A stretch of DNA of 21,190 nucleotides from Candidatus Poribacteria bacterium (lineage in GTDB: Bacteria > Poribacteria > WGA-4E > WGA-3G): NCBI GenBank assembly GCA_009845505.1, contig VXZL01000003.1, positions 1 to 21,190 of the forward strand. Direction: 5' to 3'. This document shows, one piece after another, positions 1-8,557 of this stretch. The translations under genes and the position numbers were made by a program. Within the stretch, counting starts at the first letter, position 1, and the number at the start of each line of letters is the position of its first letter. The notes below the pieces were generated by a model. The model saw nothing but the letters and a program-made list of their open reading frames with translations. It had not been told where the DNA came from and did no database searches.

Positions 1-30
1 ACGTTAATGTGTTCTATTGAAATTGTGATG

Positions 31-49
31 CCCCGCGTGGGGTTTTTTT
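31..49 (+). terminator. Short GC hairpin with T-tract upstream of rpsL
   Basis: CCCC, a GCGT loop and GGGG are followed directly by a run of seven T. This is the form of a small rho-independent terminator, probably for the gene that ends left of the window (rpoC often lies there, but it is not visible). The stem is only four or five base pairs, so it may be leaky and let read-through reach rpsL. No clear promoter is seen between it and rpsL. Confidence 0.55.
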
Positions 50-89
50 AATTCAGAAGCCCTTAGATATGGCGTGGCGGAGGTGCAAA

Positions 90-461
90 ATGCCAACAAT
101 TAATCAGTTAATCAAAAAGCCGCGTAAGCGGTATCGGAAGAAAACGAAGTCGCCAGTGCTACAGCAGTGTCCTCAGCGTCGCGGTATCTGTTTACAGGTC
201 AAAACCGTAACACCCAACAAACCGAATTCGGCTTTGCGTAAAGTCGCTCGTGTACGGTTTACTTCTGGTTATGAAGCGACCTGTTACATTCCGGGGATCG
301 ACCACAATCTGCAGGAACACTCAGTTGTTTTAGTCCGCGGTGGACGCGTTAAAGACCTGTCTAATGTACGCTATCACATCGTTCGTGGCAAGTTGGATAC
401 CGCCGGTGTTGACAACCGCCGCCAAGGGCGTTCAAAGTACGGCGCACGCAAACCGGGTTAA
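90..461 (+). CDS. rpsL: 30S ribosomal protein S12
   Basis: S12 sits at the decoding centre and controls codon-anticodon accuracy. The 123-residue product has the normal length and carries the family motifs KPNSALRK (about 44-51), HNLQEHS (72-78) and RGGRVKDL (83-90). The start is ATG at 90, with GGAGG at 79-83 six bases upstream; an earlier in-frame ATG at 69 would add seven non-conserved residues. Two accuracy loops are unusual. Residue 43 is Asn where most bacteria have Lys, and residues 91-92 are Ser-Asn instead of Pro-Gly. Both are classic streptomycin-response positions. It is the first gene of the str cluster, 18 bases before rpsG. Confidence 0.97.
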   Translation: MPTINQLIKKPRKRYRKKTKSPVLQQCPQRRGICLQVKTVTPNKPNSALRKVARVRFTSGYEATCYIPGIDHNLQEHSVVLVRGGRVKDLSNVRYHIVRGKLDTAGVDNRRQGRSKYGARKPG

Positions 462-479
462 ACAACGGAGGAATACCTG

Positions 480-950
480 ATGCCGAGGCGTGGAAACATT
501 ACCAAGCGCGACGTTAACCCTGACGCAACCTACAATAGCAAATTGGTCTCGAAGTTTATTAATAGTCTCATGCTCGATGGAAAGAAGAGCACTGCGCAAT
601 CCATTTTATACGAGAGTTTTCAGATCATCGAATCGCGGACAAATGAAGACGGTTTTACGGTTTTTAAGCAAGCGATTAACAACGTCAAACCTGTGTTAGA
701 AATTCGACCGAGACGGGTCGGTAGCCAAACATACCAAGTCCCGGTTGATGTAAAGGCGGAACGGAAACAACGACTGGCTTTCAGCTGGATTATCCAATCG
801 GCGCGTTCTCGCGGTGAAAGACGGATGGCTGAACGTCTCGCAGGCGAAATCATGGAGGCTTCGCGGAACGAAGGCGGGGCAATCCGTAGAAAAATGGATC
901 AGCATCGGATGGCTGATGCGAACCGGGCTTTTGCACATTATCGATGGTAA
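480..950 (+). CDS. rpsG: 30S ribosomal protein S7
   Basis: S7 nucleates assembly of the 30S head by binding the 3' major domain of 16S rRNA and lies by the E-site tRNA. The 156 residues match the usual length. The N-terminus MPRRG, the segment LEIRPRRVGSQTYQVPVDV (about 73-91) and the C-terminal RKMDQHRMADANRAFAHYRW (about 137-156) are family hallmarks. ATG at 480 has GGAGG at 467-471. In E. coli S7 represses the str operon by binding between rpsL and rpsG; here that gap is only 18 bases, so the same control site is not evident. Confidence 0.97.
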   Translation: MPRRGNITKRDVNPDATYNSKLVSKFINSLMLDGKKSTAQSILYESFQIIESRTNEDGFTVFKQAINNVKPVLEIRPRRVGSQTYQVPVDVKAERKQRLAFSWIIQSARSRGERRMAERLAGEIMEASRNEGGAIRRKMDQHRMADANRAFAHYRW

Positions 951-960
951 AAACGTAAGC

Positions 961-977
961 GCGGTCCTAAGGACCGC
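961..977 (+). other. Compact hairpin between rpsG and fusA
   Basis: GCGGTCC, TAA and GGACCGC form a perfect 7-bp stem with a 3-base loop just after the rpsG stop. No T-run follows, so it is more likely an RNA-processing or stability element than a terminator. It lies about 20 bases upstream of the fusA RBS. Confidence 0.5.
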
Positions 978-1011
978 AACTTACTAAAAAATCAAAAGGA
1001 GTCACGCAACC

Positions 1012-3129
1012 GTGGCGAACAAAAAACAGGATACCTCCCATCGCTTAGAATTGCCCCACATGCGAAATATTGGTATCATGGCGCATATTGATGCCGGTAA
1101 AACTACCGTGACCGAGCGAATTTTGTATTATACCGGTAGAGTTTATCGGATCGGTGATGTGGACGATGGCACCACCACTATGGATTGGATGGTGCAAGAG
1201 CAGGAGCGCGGTATTACAATCACTGCTGCCGCGACAACCTGCCAATGGAAAAAACACCATATTAATATTATTGATACACCGGGGCATATTGATTTCACTG
1301 TCGAAGTTGAACGTTCTCTCCGCGTCCTTGATGGCGCGGTTGCCGTTTTCTGTGCGGTTGGTGGCGTTGAACCCCAATCTGAGACCGTCTGGCGACAGGC
1401 TGATAAATACGATATACCGCGCATCGCTTTCGTGAATAAAATGGATCGAACGGGCGCGGATTTCTTTCGTACCGTCGAAATGATGGAAGAACGCCTCGGT
1501 GCGAACGCCATCCCTGTGCAACTACCAATCGGTTCGGCTGAACAGTTTACGGGTATCGTTGACCTCATCTCAATGAAAGGGCAGATCTGGAACATGTCTG
1601 CTGCCTCTGGACGCGATGGCACTCTCATCCAAGAAACCGATATTCCCGAAGAGATGGAAGAGATGGCATTGGAATATCGCGAGCGGATGTTGGAGTCTAT
1701 CGCTGATTCTGATGAAGAACTCCTTCTTAAGTACTTGGATGGTGCTGAGATCTCACCAGAGGAAATTAAAGCAGGACTCCGTAATGGGGTCGTCACGGGC
1801 AAAATTGTCCCGATCCTTTGCGGAACGGCTTTGAAGAACAAGGGAGTCCAACCCCTCTTGGACGCTATCGTTTCTTACCTGCCAGCACCGACGGATGTGC
1901 CACCTGTAATGGGCTTTCATCCGAAGACTGAGGAAGAAGAAGTACGAGAAGCCAATGAGAACGCGCCTTTCTGTGCGCTGGTATTCAAAATTACAACAGA
2001 TCCGCACGTCGGTAAACTCACTTATCTCCGTGTCTATTCTGGTGTTCTCCACAAAGGTGATACCCTTTACAACAGTAAGACTGGTAAACATGAGCGGATT
2101 GGACGTTTGATGCAGATGCATGCCAACAAACGTGAGGAACATGATGCCGTTTATGCCGGTGACATCGCAGCAGCAATCGGATTAAAAGACCTTTCAACGG
2201 GTGATACGCTCTGTGATCCGAAGGCGCATATTACTTTGGAAACGATGGTATTCCCACTTCCCGTCATGGCTGTTGCTGTTGAACCCCGCACACAATCTGA
2301 TATTGATAAGTTGAACCTCGCGCTCTCGAAACTTGCCGAAGAGGATCCAACTTTTAAAGTCCATCAAGACCCGGAAACAGGACAGACTTTGCTCTCTGGA
2401 ATGGGTGAACTTCACCTCGAAATCATCGTTGATAGGCTTGTACGCGAATTTAATGTCTCGGCGAATGTCGGGAATCCAGAAGTCGCCTATCGGGAAACAA
2501 TTCTTGACTCGGTGAGATCTGTCGGACGTTTTGTGCGCCAATCTGGGGGTAGAGGGCAATTCGGGCACGTCGTCATTGAAGTAGAACCTCTTGAAAAAGG
2601 CACCGGTTTTGAGTTCATAGATGACACGAAGGGCGGCGTTATTCCGCAAGAGTACATTCCAGCGGTACAAAAAGGAATTGAGAATGCCATGAACACAGGT
2701 GTTCTGGCGGGCTATCCGGTGGTGGATGTATCGGTGAAACTCGTTGATGGATCGCATCACGCCGTTGATTCCTCGGAAATGGCTTTCTCCATAGCCGGAT
2801 CTATGGCATTCAAAGATGCAATGAAACGGGCCACACCGACACTTCTTGAGCCTATTATGGATGTTGAGGTGATCGTCCCTGACGAGTATCTCGGCAAGGT
2901 GATAGGCGATCTAAACTCCCGGCGCGCACAAATACGTCAAACGGAAGTGCAAGGAAAATCTCGTATTCAGGTCATTCGTTCTGATGTGCCGCTCTCAGAG
3001 ATGTTTGGATACGTCAAGGTCCTTAGGTCGCTCACCCAAGGTAGAGCGAACTACTCTATGGAATTTTCTCATTATAACGAAGTCCCTACCAGTGTAATGG
3101 AGGACTTAATTTCAGCAGCGAAACGTTAA
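1012..3129 (+). CDS. fusA: Elongation factor G (translocase GTPase)
   Basis: EF-G is the cytoplasmic GTPase that drives tRNA-mRNA translocation and, with RRF, ribosome recycling. The 705 residues fit the usual five-domain protein. The GTPase motifs are G1 AHIDAGKTT (24-32), switch I ERGITI (65-70), G3 DTPGH (88-92) and G4 NKMD (142-145). Domain IV contains [13 protein letters not shown], and the last domain follows with [24 protein letters not shown] at 1012 is the start, with AGGAG at 997-1001. The GTTTMDW/TTCQW wording in switch I resembles EF-Gs of deltaproteobacterial type, though I cannot place the subfamily firmly. It is in normal str order, downstream of rpsG. Confidence 0.96.
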   Translation: MANKKQDTSHRLELPHMRNIGIMAHIDAGKTTVTERILYYTGRVYRIGDVDDGTTTMDWMVQEQERGITITAAATTCQWKKHHINIIDTPGHIDFTVEVERSLRVLDGAVAVFCAVGGVEPQSETVWRQADKYDIPRIAFVNKMDRTGADFFRTVEMMEERLGANAIPVQLPIGSAEQFTGIVDLISMKGQIWNMSAASGRDGTLIQETDIPEEMEEMALEYRERMLESIADSDEELLLKYLDGAEISPEEIKAGLRNGVVTGKIVPILCGTALKNKGVQPLLDAIVSYLPAPTDVPPVMGFHPKTEEEEVREANENAPFCALVFKITTDPHVGKLTYLRVYSGVLHKGDTLYNSKTGKHERIGRLMQMHANKREEHDAVYAGDIAAAIGLKDLSTGDTLCDPKAHITLETMVFPLPVMAVAVEPRTQSDIDKLNLALSKLAEEDPTFKVHQDPETGQTLLSGMGELHLEIIVDRLVREFNVSANVGNPEVAYRETILDSVRSVGRFVRQSGGRGQFGHVVIEVEPLEKGTGFEFIDDTKGGVIPQEYIPAVQKGIENAMNTGVLAGYPVVDVSVKLVDGSHHAVDSSEMAFSIAGSMAFKDAMKRATPTLLEPIMDVEVIVPDEYLGKVIGDLNSRRAQIRQTEVQGKSRIQVIRSDVPLSEMFGYVKVLRSLTQGRANYSMEFSHYNEVPTSVMEDLISAAKR

Positions 3130-3140
3130 GTATTTAGGAT

Positions 3141-3184
3141 GTGCCCGAACTGTAGGAGTGTTATCTCTTCCTATAAGCGGGCAC
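3141..3184 (+). other. Long hairpin after fusA
   Basis: GTGCCCG (3141-3147) and CGGGCAC (3178-3184) are perfect 7-bp arms. A weaker inner pairing (TGTAGGAG against CTTCCTATA) lengthens the structure. It starts eleven bases after the fusA stop. No T-tract follows, so it may be a processing site or a factor-assisted terminator closing the str unit before the tuf promoter. Confidence 0.45.
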
Positions 3185-3283
3185 AGTGTTTGAGTAAATG
3201 AAACGGTTTGCCATACGCTAAGACGTTTGGCTACCTTATAGAAATGGGGGACGCGGTTTTAAGATATAAAGTGTATGTATCTA

Positions 3284-3312
3284 TTGACAGTACTTGAAAC
3301 GGTGTCTACAAT
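3284..3312 (+). promoter_or_regulatory. Near-consensus sigma70 promoter for tuf
   Basis: TTGACA (3284-3289), a 17-bp spacer and TACAAT (3307-3312) match the vegetative sigma consensus at 11 of 12 positions with ideal spacing. The start point would be near 3319, giving a leader of about 32 bases to the tuf ATG that includes GGAG at 3336-3339. It lies in a 221-base gap and has no rival of similar quality in the window. It implies that tuf is transcribed separately and strongly. Confidence 0.8.
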
Positions 3313-3350
3313 ACCCAAAACAACACAATTTTATTGGAGCTCGGACAAAA

Positions 3351-4559
3351 ATGGCTAAGGAAACGTTTGAAAGGACTAAGCCACACGTCAATATTGGAAC
3401 AATTGGCCACGTTGACCACGGTAAGACAACGCTTACGGCGGCGATTACTATGGTGCTCTCGAACCTTGCCAACGAAGATTACGTCATGGAATATGACGAG
3501 ATCGACAAGGCACCGGAAGAAAAAGAGCGTGGTATTACGATTAATACAGCCCACGTGGAGTATGAAACTGAGAATCGGCATTATGCCCACGTTGATTGCC
3601 CAGGACACGCCGACTATATCAAGAACATGATTACAGGCGCAGCACAGATGGACGGGGCTATTCTCGTTGTGTCTGCTGCTGATGGTCCTATGCCGCAAAC
3701 CCGTGAGCACGTCCTACTCGCTCGACAGGTGAACGTGCCGTCCCTCGTTGTCTACCTTAACAAGGCAGACATGGTTGATGACGAAGAGCTTCTCGAACTC
3801 GTTGAACTCGAAGTCCGTGAATTGCTAAGCGACTATGAATTCCCCGGTGATGATATTCCGGTCGTTATCGGATCTGCCCTTCAAGCCTATGAAGAAATGG
3901 ACGGTGGCGGCGATCCGAATAGCGAAGCATGTGCATCCATCTTGGAACTCATGGAAGCCGTTGATGACTACATTCCAGAACCTGTCCGCGACACTGAAAA
4001 AACCTTCTTGATGCCGATTGAGGACATCTTTACCATTAGTGGACGCGGTACGGTCGTTACGGGACGGGTTGAGCGTGGCATCATAAAAACAGGCGATTCC
4101 GTTGAAATCGTGGGGCTCCGCGAAACACAAACCACCGTTGTCACTGGTGTTGAAATGTTCCGTAAACTCCTTGACGAGGGACGTGCGGGTGATAATATTG
4201 GTGCCTTGATACGGGGTGTTGACCGCGATGAAGTTGAGCGCGGGCAAGTCTTGGCAATTCCAGGCACTGTTCAACCACACACCAAGTTTGAAGCCGAAGC
4301 TTACATTCTGACAAAAGATGAAGGTGGACGCCACAATCCCTTCTTTAGCGGATACCGCCCGCAGTTCTATTTCCGGACAACTGACGTGACTGGAGAGATG
4401 AACTTGCCTGAAGGCATTGAAATGATTATGCCCGGCGACAACGCCCAGATTACCGTTGAACTGTCTAAACCTATCGCGATGGAGGAGCAACTCCGATTCG
4501 CTATTCGAGAAGGTGGACAGACTATCGGTGCCGGTGTTGTCTCCAGAATTCTTGAGTAA
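3351..4559 (+). CDS. tuf: Elongation factor Tu
   Basis: EF-Tu delivers aminoacyl-tRNA to the ribosomal A site as the GTP-bound ternary complex. The 402-residue product has G1 GHVDHGKT (19-26), the switch I end [14 protein letters not shown]3 DCPGH (82-86, with the catalytic His) and G4 NKAD (137-140, where NKCD or NKVD is more common). It also has the domain II segment [15 protein letters not shown] and the domain III segment [18 protein letters not shown] at 3351 starts the conserved MAKE(T)FERTKPHVN; an in-frame ATG at 3294 falls inside the promoter and is rejected. The gene has its own promoter and intrinsic terminator, so it appears to be an independent unit inside the super-operon. Confidence 0.97.
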   Translation: MAKETFERTKPHVNIGTIGHVDHGKTTLTAAITMVLSNLANEDYVMEYDEIDKAPEEKERGITINTAHVEYETENRHYAHVDCPGHADYIKNMITGAAQMDGAILVVSAADGPMPQTREHVLLARQVNVPSLVVYLNKADMVDDEELLELVELEVRELLSDYEFPGDDIPVVIGSALQAYEEMDGGGDPNSEACASILELMEAVDDYIPEPVRDTEKTFLMPIEDIFTISGRGTVVTGRVERGIIKTGDSVEIVGLRETQTTVVTGVEMFRKLLDEGRAGDNIGALIRGVDRDEVERGQVLAIPGTVQPHTKFEAEAYILTKDEGGRHNPFFSGYRPQFYFRTTDVTGEMNLPEGIEMIMPGDNAQITVELSKPIAMEEQLRFAIREGGQTIGAGVVSRILE

Positions 4560-4566
4560 TAGAGCA

Positions 4567-4592
4567 GGCGGAACAACCAGTTCCGCCCTTTT
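4567..4592 (+). terminator. Rho-independent terminator after tuf
   Basis: GGCGGAAC, the loop AACCA and GTTCCGCC form a perfect 8-bp GC-rich stem followed by CTTTT, eight bases after the tuf stop. It is the best terminator in the window. The S10 cluster must therefore depend on read-through or on a promoter in 4593-4659 that I could not identify. Confidence 0.85.
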
Positions 4593-4659
4593 AAGGCATC
4601 AACAGAGGGTTTCGTTCCTACAAAAAGCGTTCCCTGTTTGATGAAGGCGATACGGAAAG

Positions 4660-4971
4660 ATGGACAATCAAAAGATTCGGATCCGGCTCAGGGCATTTGA
4701 CTATCGGTTGTTGGATCTGTGGTCAAAGCAAATAGCAGATACTGCAAAACGGACGGGCGCAGCTGTTTCTGGTCCAATTCCATTGCCGACGAAAAAGCAT
4801 CTCTATACCGTTCAGCGTTCGACTTTTAAAGATAAGAAATCGCGCGAACAGTTTGAGATGCGGATTCATAAACGGCTTTTGGATATCTCAGAAACAACCC
4901 CTAAAACCGTTGATGATTTAATGCGGTTGGACCTGCCTGCAGGTGTTGATGTCAAAATTACGCTTCTCTAA
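4660..4971 (+). CDS. rpsJ: 30S ribosomal protein S10 (NusE)
   Basis: S10 is a 30S head protein and, as NusE, binds NusB and NusG in antitermination and transcription-translation coupling. The 103 residues are normal. The family motif [14 protein letters not shown] (about 34-47) and the end [13 protein letters not shown] are present. In the loop, the usual Ser-Pro-His-Val is replaced by Ser-Thr-Phe-Lys (54-57) before DKKSREQFE. The RBS is weak (GGAAAG close to the ATG). It opens the S10 cluster, 68 bases after the tuf terminator, and a 212-base spacer separates it from rplC. Confidence 0.96.
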   Translation: MDNQKIRIRLRAFDYRLLDLWSKQIADTAKRTGAAVSGPIPLPTKKHLYTVQRSTFKDKKSREQFEMRIHKRLLDISETTPKTVDDLMRLDLPAGVDVKITLL

Positions 4972-5183
4972 CTATTAGCTCTGGTCACCGCTCCACTACG
5001 TTGCGCGGTGGTGTGCGTCGAATTCTGACGCGACTGAGGATATGTATGATTCTTAATCTGCTATCTATCAGCATCCAGAGGAAGCTGGACCTAACCACAA
5101 ACCCCGGTTCATACCCCGGTGAAGCCCATACGGGCTTCATACCGTTGATTCTGGTTTGTGAAACGTAGTGGATTCTTAGAAAA
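4972..5183. repeat. rpsJ-rplC spacer built from hairpins and dispersed modules
   Basis: This 212-base gap has no convincing gene. It contains TGAAGCCC (5120-5127) pairing perfectly with GGGCTTCA (5132-5139), and GCGTC/GACGC near 5025-5041. It also has a direct repeat ACCCCGGT (5101-5108 and 5113-5120). TTCATACCGTTGATT at 5136-5150 recurs exactly at 12314-12328. CTCCACTACGTTGCG at 4991-5005 resembles CTCCACTGCGTTCCG at 19866-19880. The arrangement suggests a dispersed repeat element lodged inside the operon. Confidence 0.6.
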
Positions 5184-5825
5184 ATGATTAATGGAATTAT
5201 AGGCCGCAAAGTCGGCATGACGCAAGTCTTTGAGGAATCAGGCAAAGCGATACCTGTTACCGTTATTCAAGCGGGTCCCTGTCCGATTGTCCAACTGAAA
5301 ACGCAAGAAAAAGACGGCTATCAGGCAGTTCAGTTAGGTTTCGGTGAACAGAAAGAGAGTCGTACGAATAGTCCGAAGCGCGGACACTTCGCGAAAGCTG
5401 GCGTAGACCCAGCATTCGTACTTCGTGAATTTCGGGTTCAGAGTCTTGAGGATGTGTCCGTAGGGAATGTCGTTGATGCAAGCCTCTTTTCAGCTGGTGA
5501 GTTTGTTGACGTAACAGGCACCTCAAAAGGACGTGGTTTCACAGGTGTGGTTAAACGCTGGGGATTCGCTGGTGGTAAGAAGAGCCACGGGGGTGAACAA
5601 GACCTTCGCCGACCGGGTTCTATCGGGGCAAGTGCGACACCCTCTCGCGTTTTTAAAGGGAAGCGCATGGCTGGACGTCATGGTGCTAAACGACATACTG
5701 TCCAAAATCTACCTGTGATTCAAGCCGATGCCGACCGCAACCTATTGGTTGTAAAAGGAGCTGTACCGGGACCACCCAACGGACTTCTCCTAATTAAAAA
5801 GGCATCTAAAGCACGCAATGCATAG
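5184..5825 (+). CDS. rplC: 50S ribosomal protein L3
   Basis: L3 helps start 50S assembly, and its central extension reaches towards the peptidyl transferase centre. The 213 residues are near the usual 205-215. Hallmarks are GIIGRKVGMTQVF (4-16), VTGTSKGRGFTGVVKRW (about 109-125) and RRPGSIGASATPSRVFKGKRMAGRHG (about 142-167). ATG at 5184 gives the family N-terminus, but the upstream bases TTAGAAAA make only a poor RBS. It follows the repeat-bearing spacer after rpsJ. Confidence 0.96.
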   Translation: MINGIIGRKVGMTQVFEESGKAIPVTVIQAGPCPIVQLKTQEKDGYQAVQLGFGEQKESRTNSPKRGHFAKAGVDPAFVLREFRVQSLEDVSVGNVVDASLFSAGEFVDVTGTSKGRGFTGVVKRWGFAGGKKSHGGEQDLRRPGSIGASATPSRVFKGKRMAGRHGAKRHTVQNLPVIQADADRNLLVVKGAVPGPPNGLLLIKKASKARNA

Positions 5826-5873
5826 TCGGCAATGACGGCTCAACGGTTGCCGAGAGGAAGCAAACACACAAAG

Positions 5874-6521
5874 ATGTCAACTTTAGACGTACACAACAGT
5901 TCCGGCGATGTCCTTCGCGAAAAGGAATTGGCTGATGTGTTCACCGATGCTGAGGTGAACGGTCCAGTCATTCACCAGTGTGTTGTTGCCTATCTTGCTA
6001 ATCAGCGGCAAGGCAGCGCATCAACAAAGACTCGGAGCGACGTGAGGGGGAGTGGAAGAAAACTCTATCGCCAAAAGGGAACCGGTAGAGCCCGTGTCGG
6101 GCATGCTAAATCCCCGATTCGAGTCCACGGTGGTGTAGCGTTTGGACCGAAGCCTCGCAGCTACCGGCAGTATACGCCCAAACGCGTCCGGCGGCTTGGA
6201 CTTCATAGCGCGCTCGCTGATAGGTTCCAAAATCAGCAGTGTATCCTCGTTGAAGACTTCGCGCTTGAGCGTCCACGCACTAAAGACATGGTTAGCATGT
6301 TGAAATCTGTGAACGCCGAAGGCAAAGTGTTGCTCATACTTGATGAACCTAATCAGAATATCCATCTATCTGTGCGGAACATCCCTAAAGTGAATGTCTG
6401 TACATGGGATACGCTCAATGTTTACCAAGTTATGTGGCATGACACATTGATAATCACCGAGAATGCTGTCGAAAAATTGGAATCCAAGTTCGTTAATACC
6501 GGTTCTGAGGCAGAAGGATAA
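5874..6521 (+). CDS. rplD: 50S ribosomal protein L4
   Basis: L4 is an early 50S assembly protein whose loop lines the exit tunnel, and in E. coli it represses the S10 operon. The tunnel-loop motif [21 protein letters not shown] is intact. I choose ATG at 5874 (215 residues, beginning [11 protein letters not shown]) because family members begin at this strand and AGAGGAAG lies upstream at 5853-5860, though the spacing is long. An in-frame ATG at 5832 would add 14 non-conserved residues (MTAQRLPRGSKHTK) and has no RBS. The C-terminal 20 residues extend slightly past the usual end. Confidence 0.94.
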   Translation: MSTLDVHNSSGDVLREKELADVFTDAEVNGPVIHQCVVAYLANQRQGSASTKTRSDVRGSGRKLYRQKGTGRARVGHAKSPIRVHGGVAFGPKPRSYRQYTPKRVRRLGLHSALADRFQNQQCILVEDFALERPRTKDMVSMLKSVNAEGKVLLILDEPNQNIHLSVRNIPKVNVCTWDTLNVYQVMWHDTLIITENAVEKLESKFVNTGSEAEG

Positions 6522-6526
6522 GACTG

Positions 6527-6826
6527 ATGAAGGATGTATATCAGGTTATATTACAACCGCTGATTACAGAGAAGAGCACGATTCTTCGCGACGCTAATAA
6601 GTATGTTTTCGTTGTGGATCGAAACGCAACGAAGCCTCAGATTCGTCGAGCTGCAGAAGAATTGTTTGATATTCATGGGGATATTCTCAAAGTTCGCACA
6701 ATGCGCGTTCGTGGTAAACCGAAAGGTAAAATGTTGCGGTACCAGCGTGGACGTAGACCACATTGGAAAAAAGCCATTATTACCCTCAGAGAAGGCGCGA
6801 CGATCCAAGCTTTTGAGTCTATATAG
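6527..6826 (+). CDS. rplW: 50S ribosomal protein L23
   Basis: L23 stands at the tunnel exit, where trigger factor and SRP dock. The 99 residues include ILQPLITEKST (8-18) and the basic loop MRVRGKPKGKMLRYQRGRRPHWKKAIITL. ATG at 6527 lies five bases past the rplD stop, and its AAGGA (6514-6518) lies inside the rplD end, so translation is probably coupled. Confidence 0.96.
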   Translation: MKDVYQVILQPLITEKSTILRDANKYVFVVDRNATKPQIRRAAEELFDIHGDILKVRTMRVRGKPKGKMLRYQRGRRPHWKKAIITLREGATIQAFESI

Positions 6827-6849
6827 GATAAGCAGATAAGGAACTCACA

Positions 6850-7665
6850 GTGCCTAAAACATATACACCTGTAACCCCAAGTCGCCGGTTTATGACCGGT
6901 TATACCTTTGAAGAGCTTACCCGGAGTAAACCGGAGAAGTCTCTCGTCAAAGGCAGTAAAAAGATGGCTGGGCGGAACGCCAACGGGCGCCTAACGGTGA
7001 GGCGTCGCGGGGGCGGACACAAACGCCGATATCGGGTTATTGATTTCAAACGCGACAAGTTTGGTGTACCTGCCAAAGTCGCCGCAATTGAATATGATCC
7101 GAACCGCTCTGCACACATAGCCCTCCTCCATTATCGGGATGGAGAGAAACGATATATTCTCGCGCCAGTGGGTATACAGGTCGGCGATATACTCACCTCA
7201 GGCGCGGATGCGGAAATTCGGGTTGGAAACGCCTTACCGCTTGAAAGAATCCCGCTCGGTTCTTCAATCCATAATGTAGAGATGCGCCCCGGTAAAGGTG
7301 GGCAATTGGTGCGAAGTGCCGGTGCTGCCGCCTCTTTGGTTGACAGGGAGGGAAAGTACGCACGTATTCAGTTGCCTTCTGGTGAAATTCGACTCGTTCC
7401 GGTGAATGCTATGGCGACGCTTGGGCAAGTCGGGAACGTTAGCCAGATTGTTATCGGCAAAGCTGGACGTTCGAGATGGCTTGGGAAACGTCCGAAAGTT
7501 AGAGGCGTAGCGATGAACCCTATCGATCATCCGCATGGTGGTGGTGAAGGAAAAAGTTCGGGTGGTAGACATCCGGTCACCCCGTGGGGTTTTCCCACTA
7601 AGGGGTATAAGACGCGGAACCCGAAGAAGAAATCAGGACGCTACATTTTCGGGAAACGAAAATAG
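6850..7665 (+). CDS. rplB: 50S ribosomal protein L2
   Basis: L2 is needed for subunit joining and peptidyl transferase activity. The 271 residues match the family. Key segments are [18 protein letters not shown] (about 52-69), a central SH3-like domain, and [30 protein letters not shown] near the C-terminus, which includes the conserved His of the HPHGGGEG loop. GTG at 6850 is the start, with AAGGA at 6838-6842. rplW lies 23 bases upstream. Confidence 0.97.
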   Translation: MPKTYTPVTPSRRFMTGYTFEELTRSKPEKSLVKGSKKMAGRNANGRLTVRRRGGGHKRRYRVIDFKRDKFGVPAKVAAIEYDPNRSAHIALLHYRDGEKRYILAPVGIQVGDILTSGADAEIRVGNALPLERIPLGSSIHNVEMRPGKGGQLVRSAGAAASLVDREGKYARIQLPSGEIRLVPVNAMATLGQVGNVSQIVIGKAGRSRWLGKRPKVRGVAMNPIDHPHGGGEGKSSGGRHPVTPWGFPTKGYKTRNPKKKSGRYIFGKRK

Positions 7666-7728
7666 TCGTTTTCATTGGGGATTTCATGCCTGATGGGCAT
7701 AGTGTCTACAAGGTAGAGGAGAAACACA

Positions 7729-7998
7729 ATGGCGCGTTCTCTCAAAAAGGGACCTTACATAGACCCGAAACTTGTGAAGAAGATAAACGCTATGGAGCGT
7801 TCTGGTAGCAAACGGGTCATTCGCACATGGTCTCGCCGCTCAATGGTAACCCCTGAGTTGGTAGGGCATACCTTGGCGATTTACAATGGGAAGAAATTTT
7901 TTCCAGTGTATATTACAGAGAATATGGTAGGACATAAACTCGGTGAATTCTCGCCAACACGGACCTTCCGGTCTCACTCAGGTGGCGGTGTTAGATAG
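7729..7998 (+). CDS. rpsS: 30S ribosomal protein S19
   Basis: S19 binds 16S rRNA in the 30S head near the A-site finger bridge. The 89 residues contain [10 protein letters not shown] (1-10), the [15 protein letters not shown] segment and the signature [22 protein letters not shown]. The tail ends SHSGGGVR rather than the more common GH..KK. ATG at 7729 follows GAGGAG (7716-7721). A small ATGCC/GGCAT hairpin (7686-7700) lies in the spacer after rplB. Confidence 0.96.
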   Translation: MARSLKKGPYIDPKLVKKINAMERSGSKRVIRTWSRRSMVTPELVGHTLAIYNGKKFFPVYITENMVGHKLGEFSPTRTFRSHSGGGVR

Positions 7999-8040
7999 TT
8001 TGATAATAGCCTTCATCGTGGATAGCAGATGTTCACATAT

Positions 8041-8063
8041 CCCTATTTCGTTCAGAAATGGGG
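8041..8063 (+). other. Hairpin in the rpsS-rplV spacer
   Basis: CCCTATTTC pairs with GAAATGGGG over nine positions (one G-T wobble) around a GTTCA loop. It lies mid-way in a 124-base gap, about 50 bases upstream of the rplV RBS. No T-run follows, so it looks like an RNA-processing or stability hairpin rather than a terminator. Confidence 0.45.
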
Positions 8064-8122
8064 TTGCAAGTTCTGTTGAGGAAGCGATGAAATTAGAAAA
8101 TTGCTTTTATTAGGAGACACTG

Positions 8123-8476
8123 ATGGAAGCCAGATCCAGGATTCGGAACGCGTCGGTTGCACCTCGGAAAGCACGCTTAGTAGCCGATCTCGTCCGTAAT
8201 CAGTATGTTGAGGATGCATTAAGTCAATTGCGCTTTACACATAAAGCCGCATCCCCGATAATTTACAAGTTGATTCAATCAGCAGCTGCCAACGCGCAGT
8301 ATCAAGACCCGAGTGTTGATATCGCGGAATTATACATCAAGGAAATTCGGGTTGACGAGGGGATTACGCGGAAGTGGATTCGGCCCCGGGCGCGAGGTAT
8401 GGCGAATAGGATTCTAAAGCGCAGCAGCCATATCACCGTCGTCGTTGATGAGGAGAGTACTGAGAATGGTGAGTAA
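8123..8476 (+). CDS. rplV: 50S ribosomal protein L22
   Basis: L22 assembles early, and its long beta-hairpin lines the exit tunnel at the macrolide region. The 117 residues include VAPRKARLVADLVR (about 12-25), ASPIIYKLIQSAAANAQ and the hairpin segment VDEGITRKWIRPRARGMANRILKRSSHITVVV. ATG at 8123 follows TAGGAG (8111-8116). A TGTGTA-CCTT-TACACA hairpin (8480-8495) comes directly after the stop. Confidence 0.96.
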   Translation: MEARSRIRNASVAPRKARLVADLVRNQYVEDALSQLRFTHKAASPIIYKLIQSAAANAQYQDPSVDIAELYIKEIRVDEGITRKWIRPRARGMANRILKRSSHITVVVDEESTENGE

Positions 8477-8557
8477 CGATGTGTACCTTTACACAGCATC
8501 ACCCCAGACAGCTCAGCCTCCACGTCGCGAATGGGAAAGATCCGACAGGAGGTTTGT

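Noticed and set aside
69..89. Earlier ATG for rpsL giving a 130-residue protein
   Set aside because: The added MAWRRCK is not part of S12, and the good RBS at 79-83 lies after this ATG.
1143..1841. 232-codon open frame on the - strand within fusA
   Set aside because: Shadow of the EF-G coding sequence; no RBS or family features.
3294..3350. Earlier ATG for tuf
   Set aside because: It lies inside the promoter spacer, and the 19 extra residues are not in EF-Tu.
4985..5245. 86-codon open frame on the - strand over the rpsJ-rplC spacer
   Set aside because: It runs into the L3 start and through hairpin repeats; no recognisable protein or RBS.
8531..8557. Earlier ATG for rpsC
   Set aside because: AGGAGG lies downstream of it, and GTG at 8558 gives the conserved MGQKTHP.
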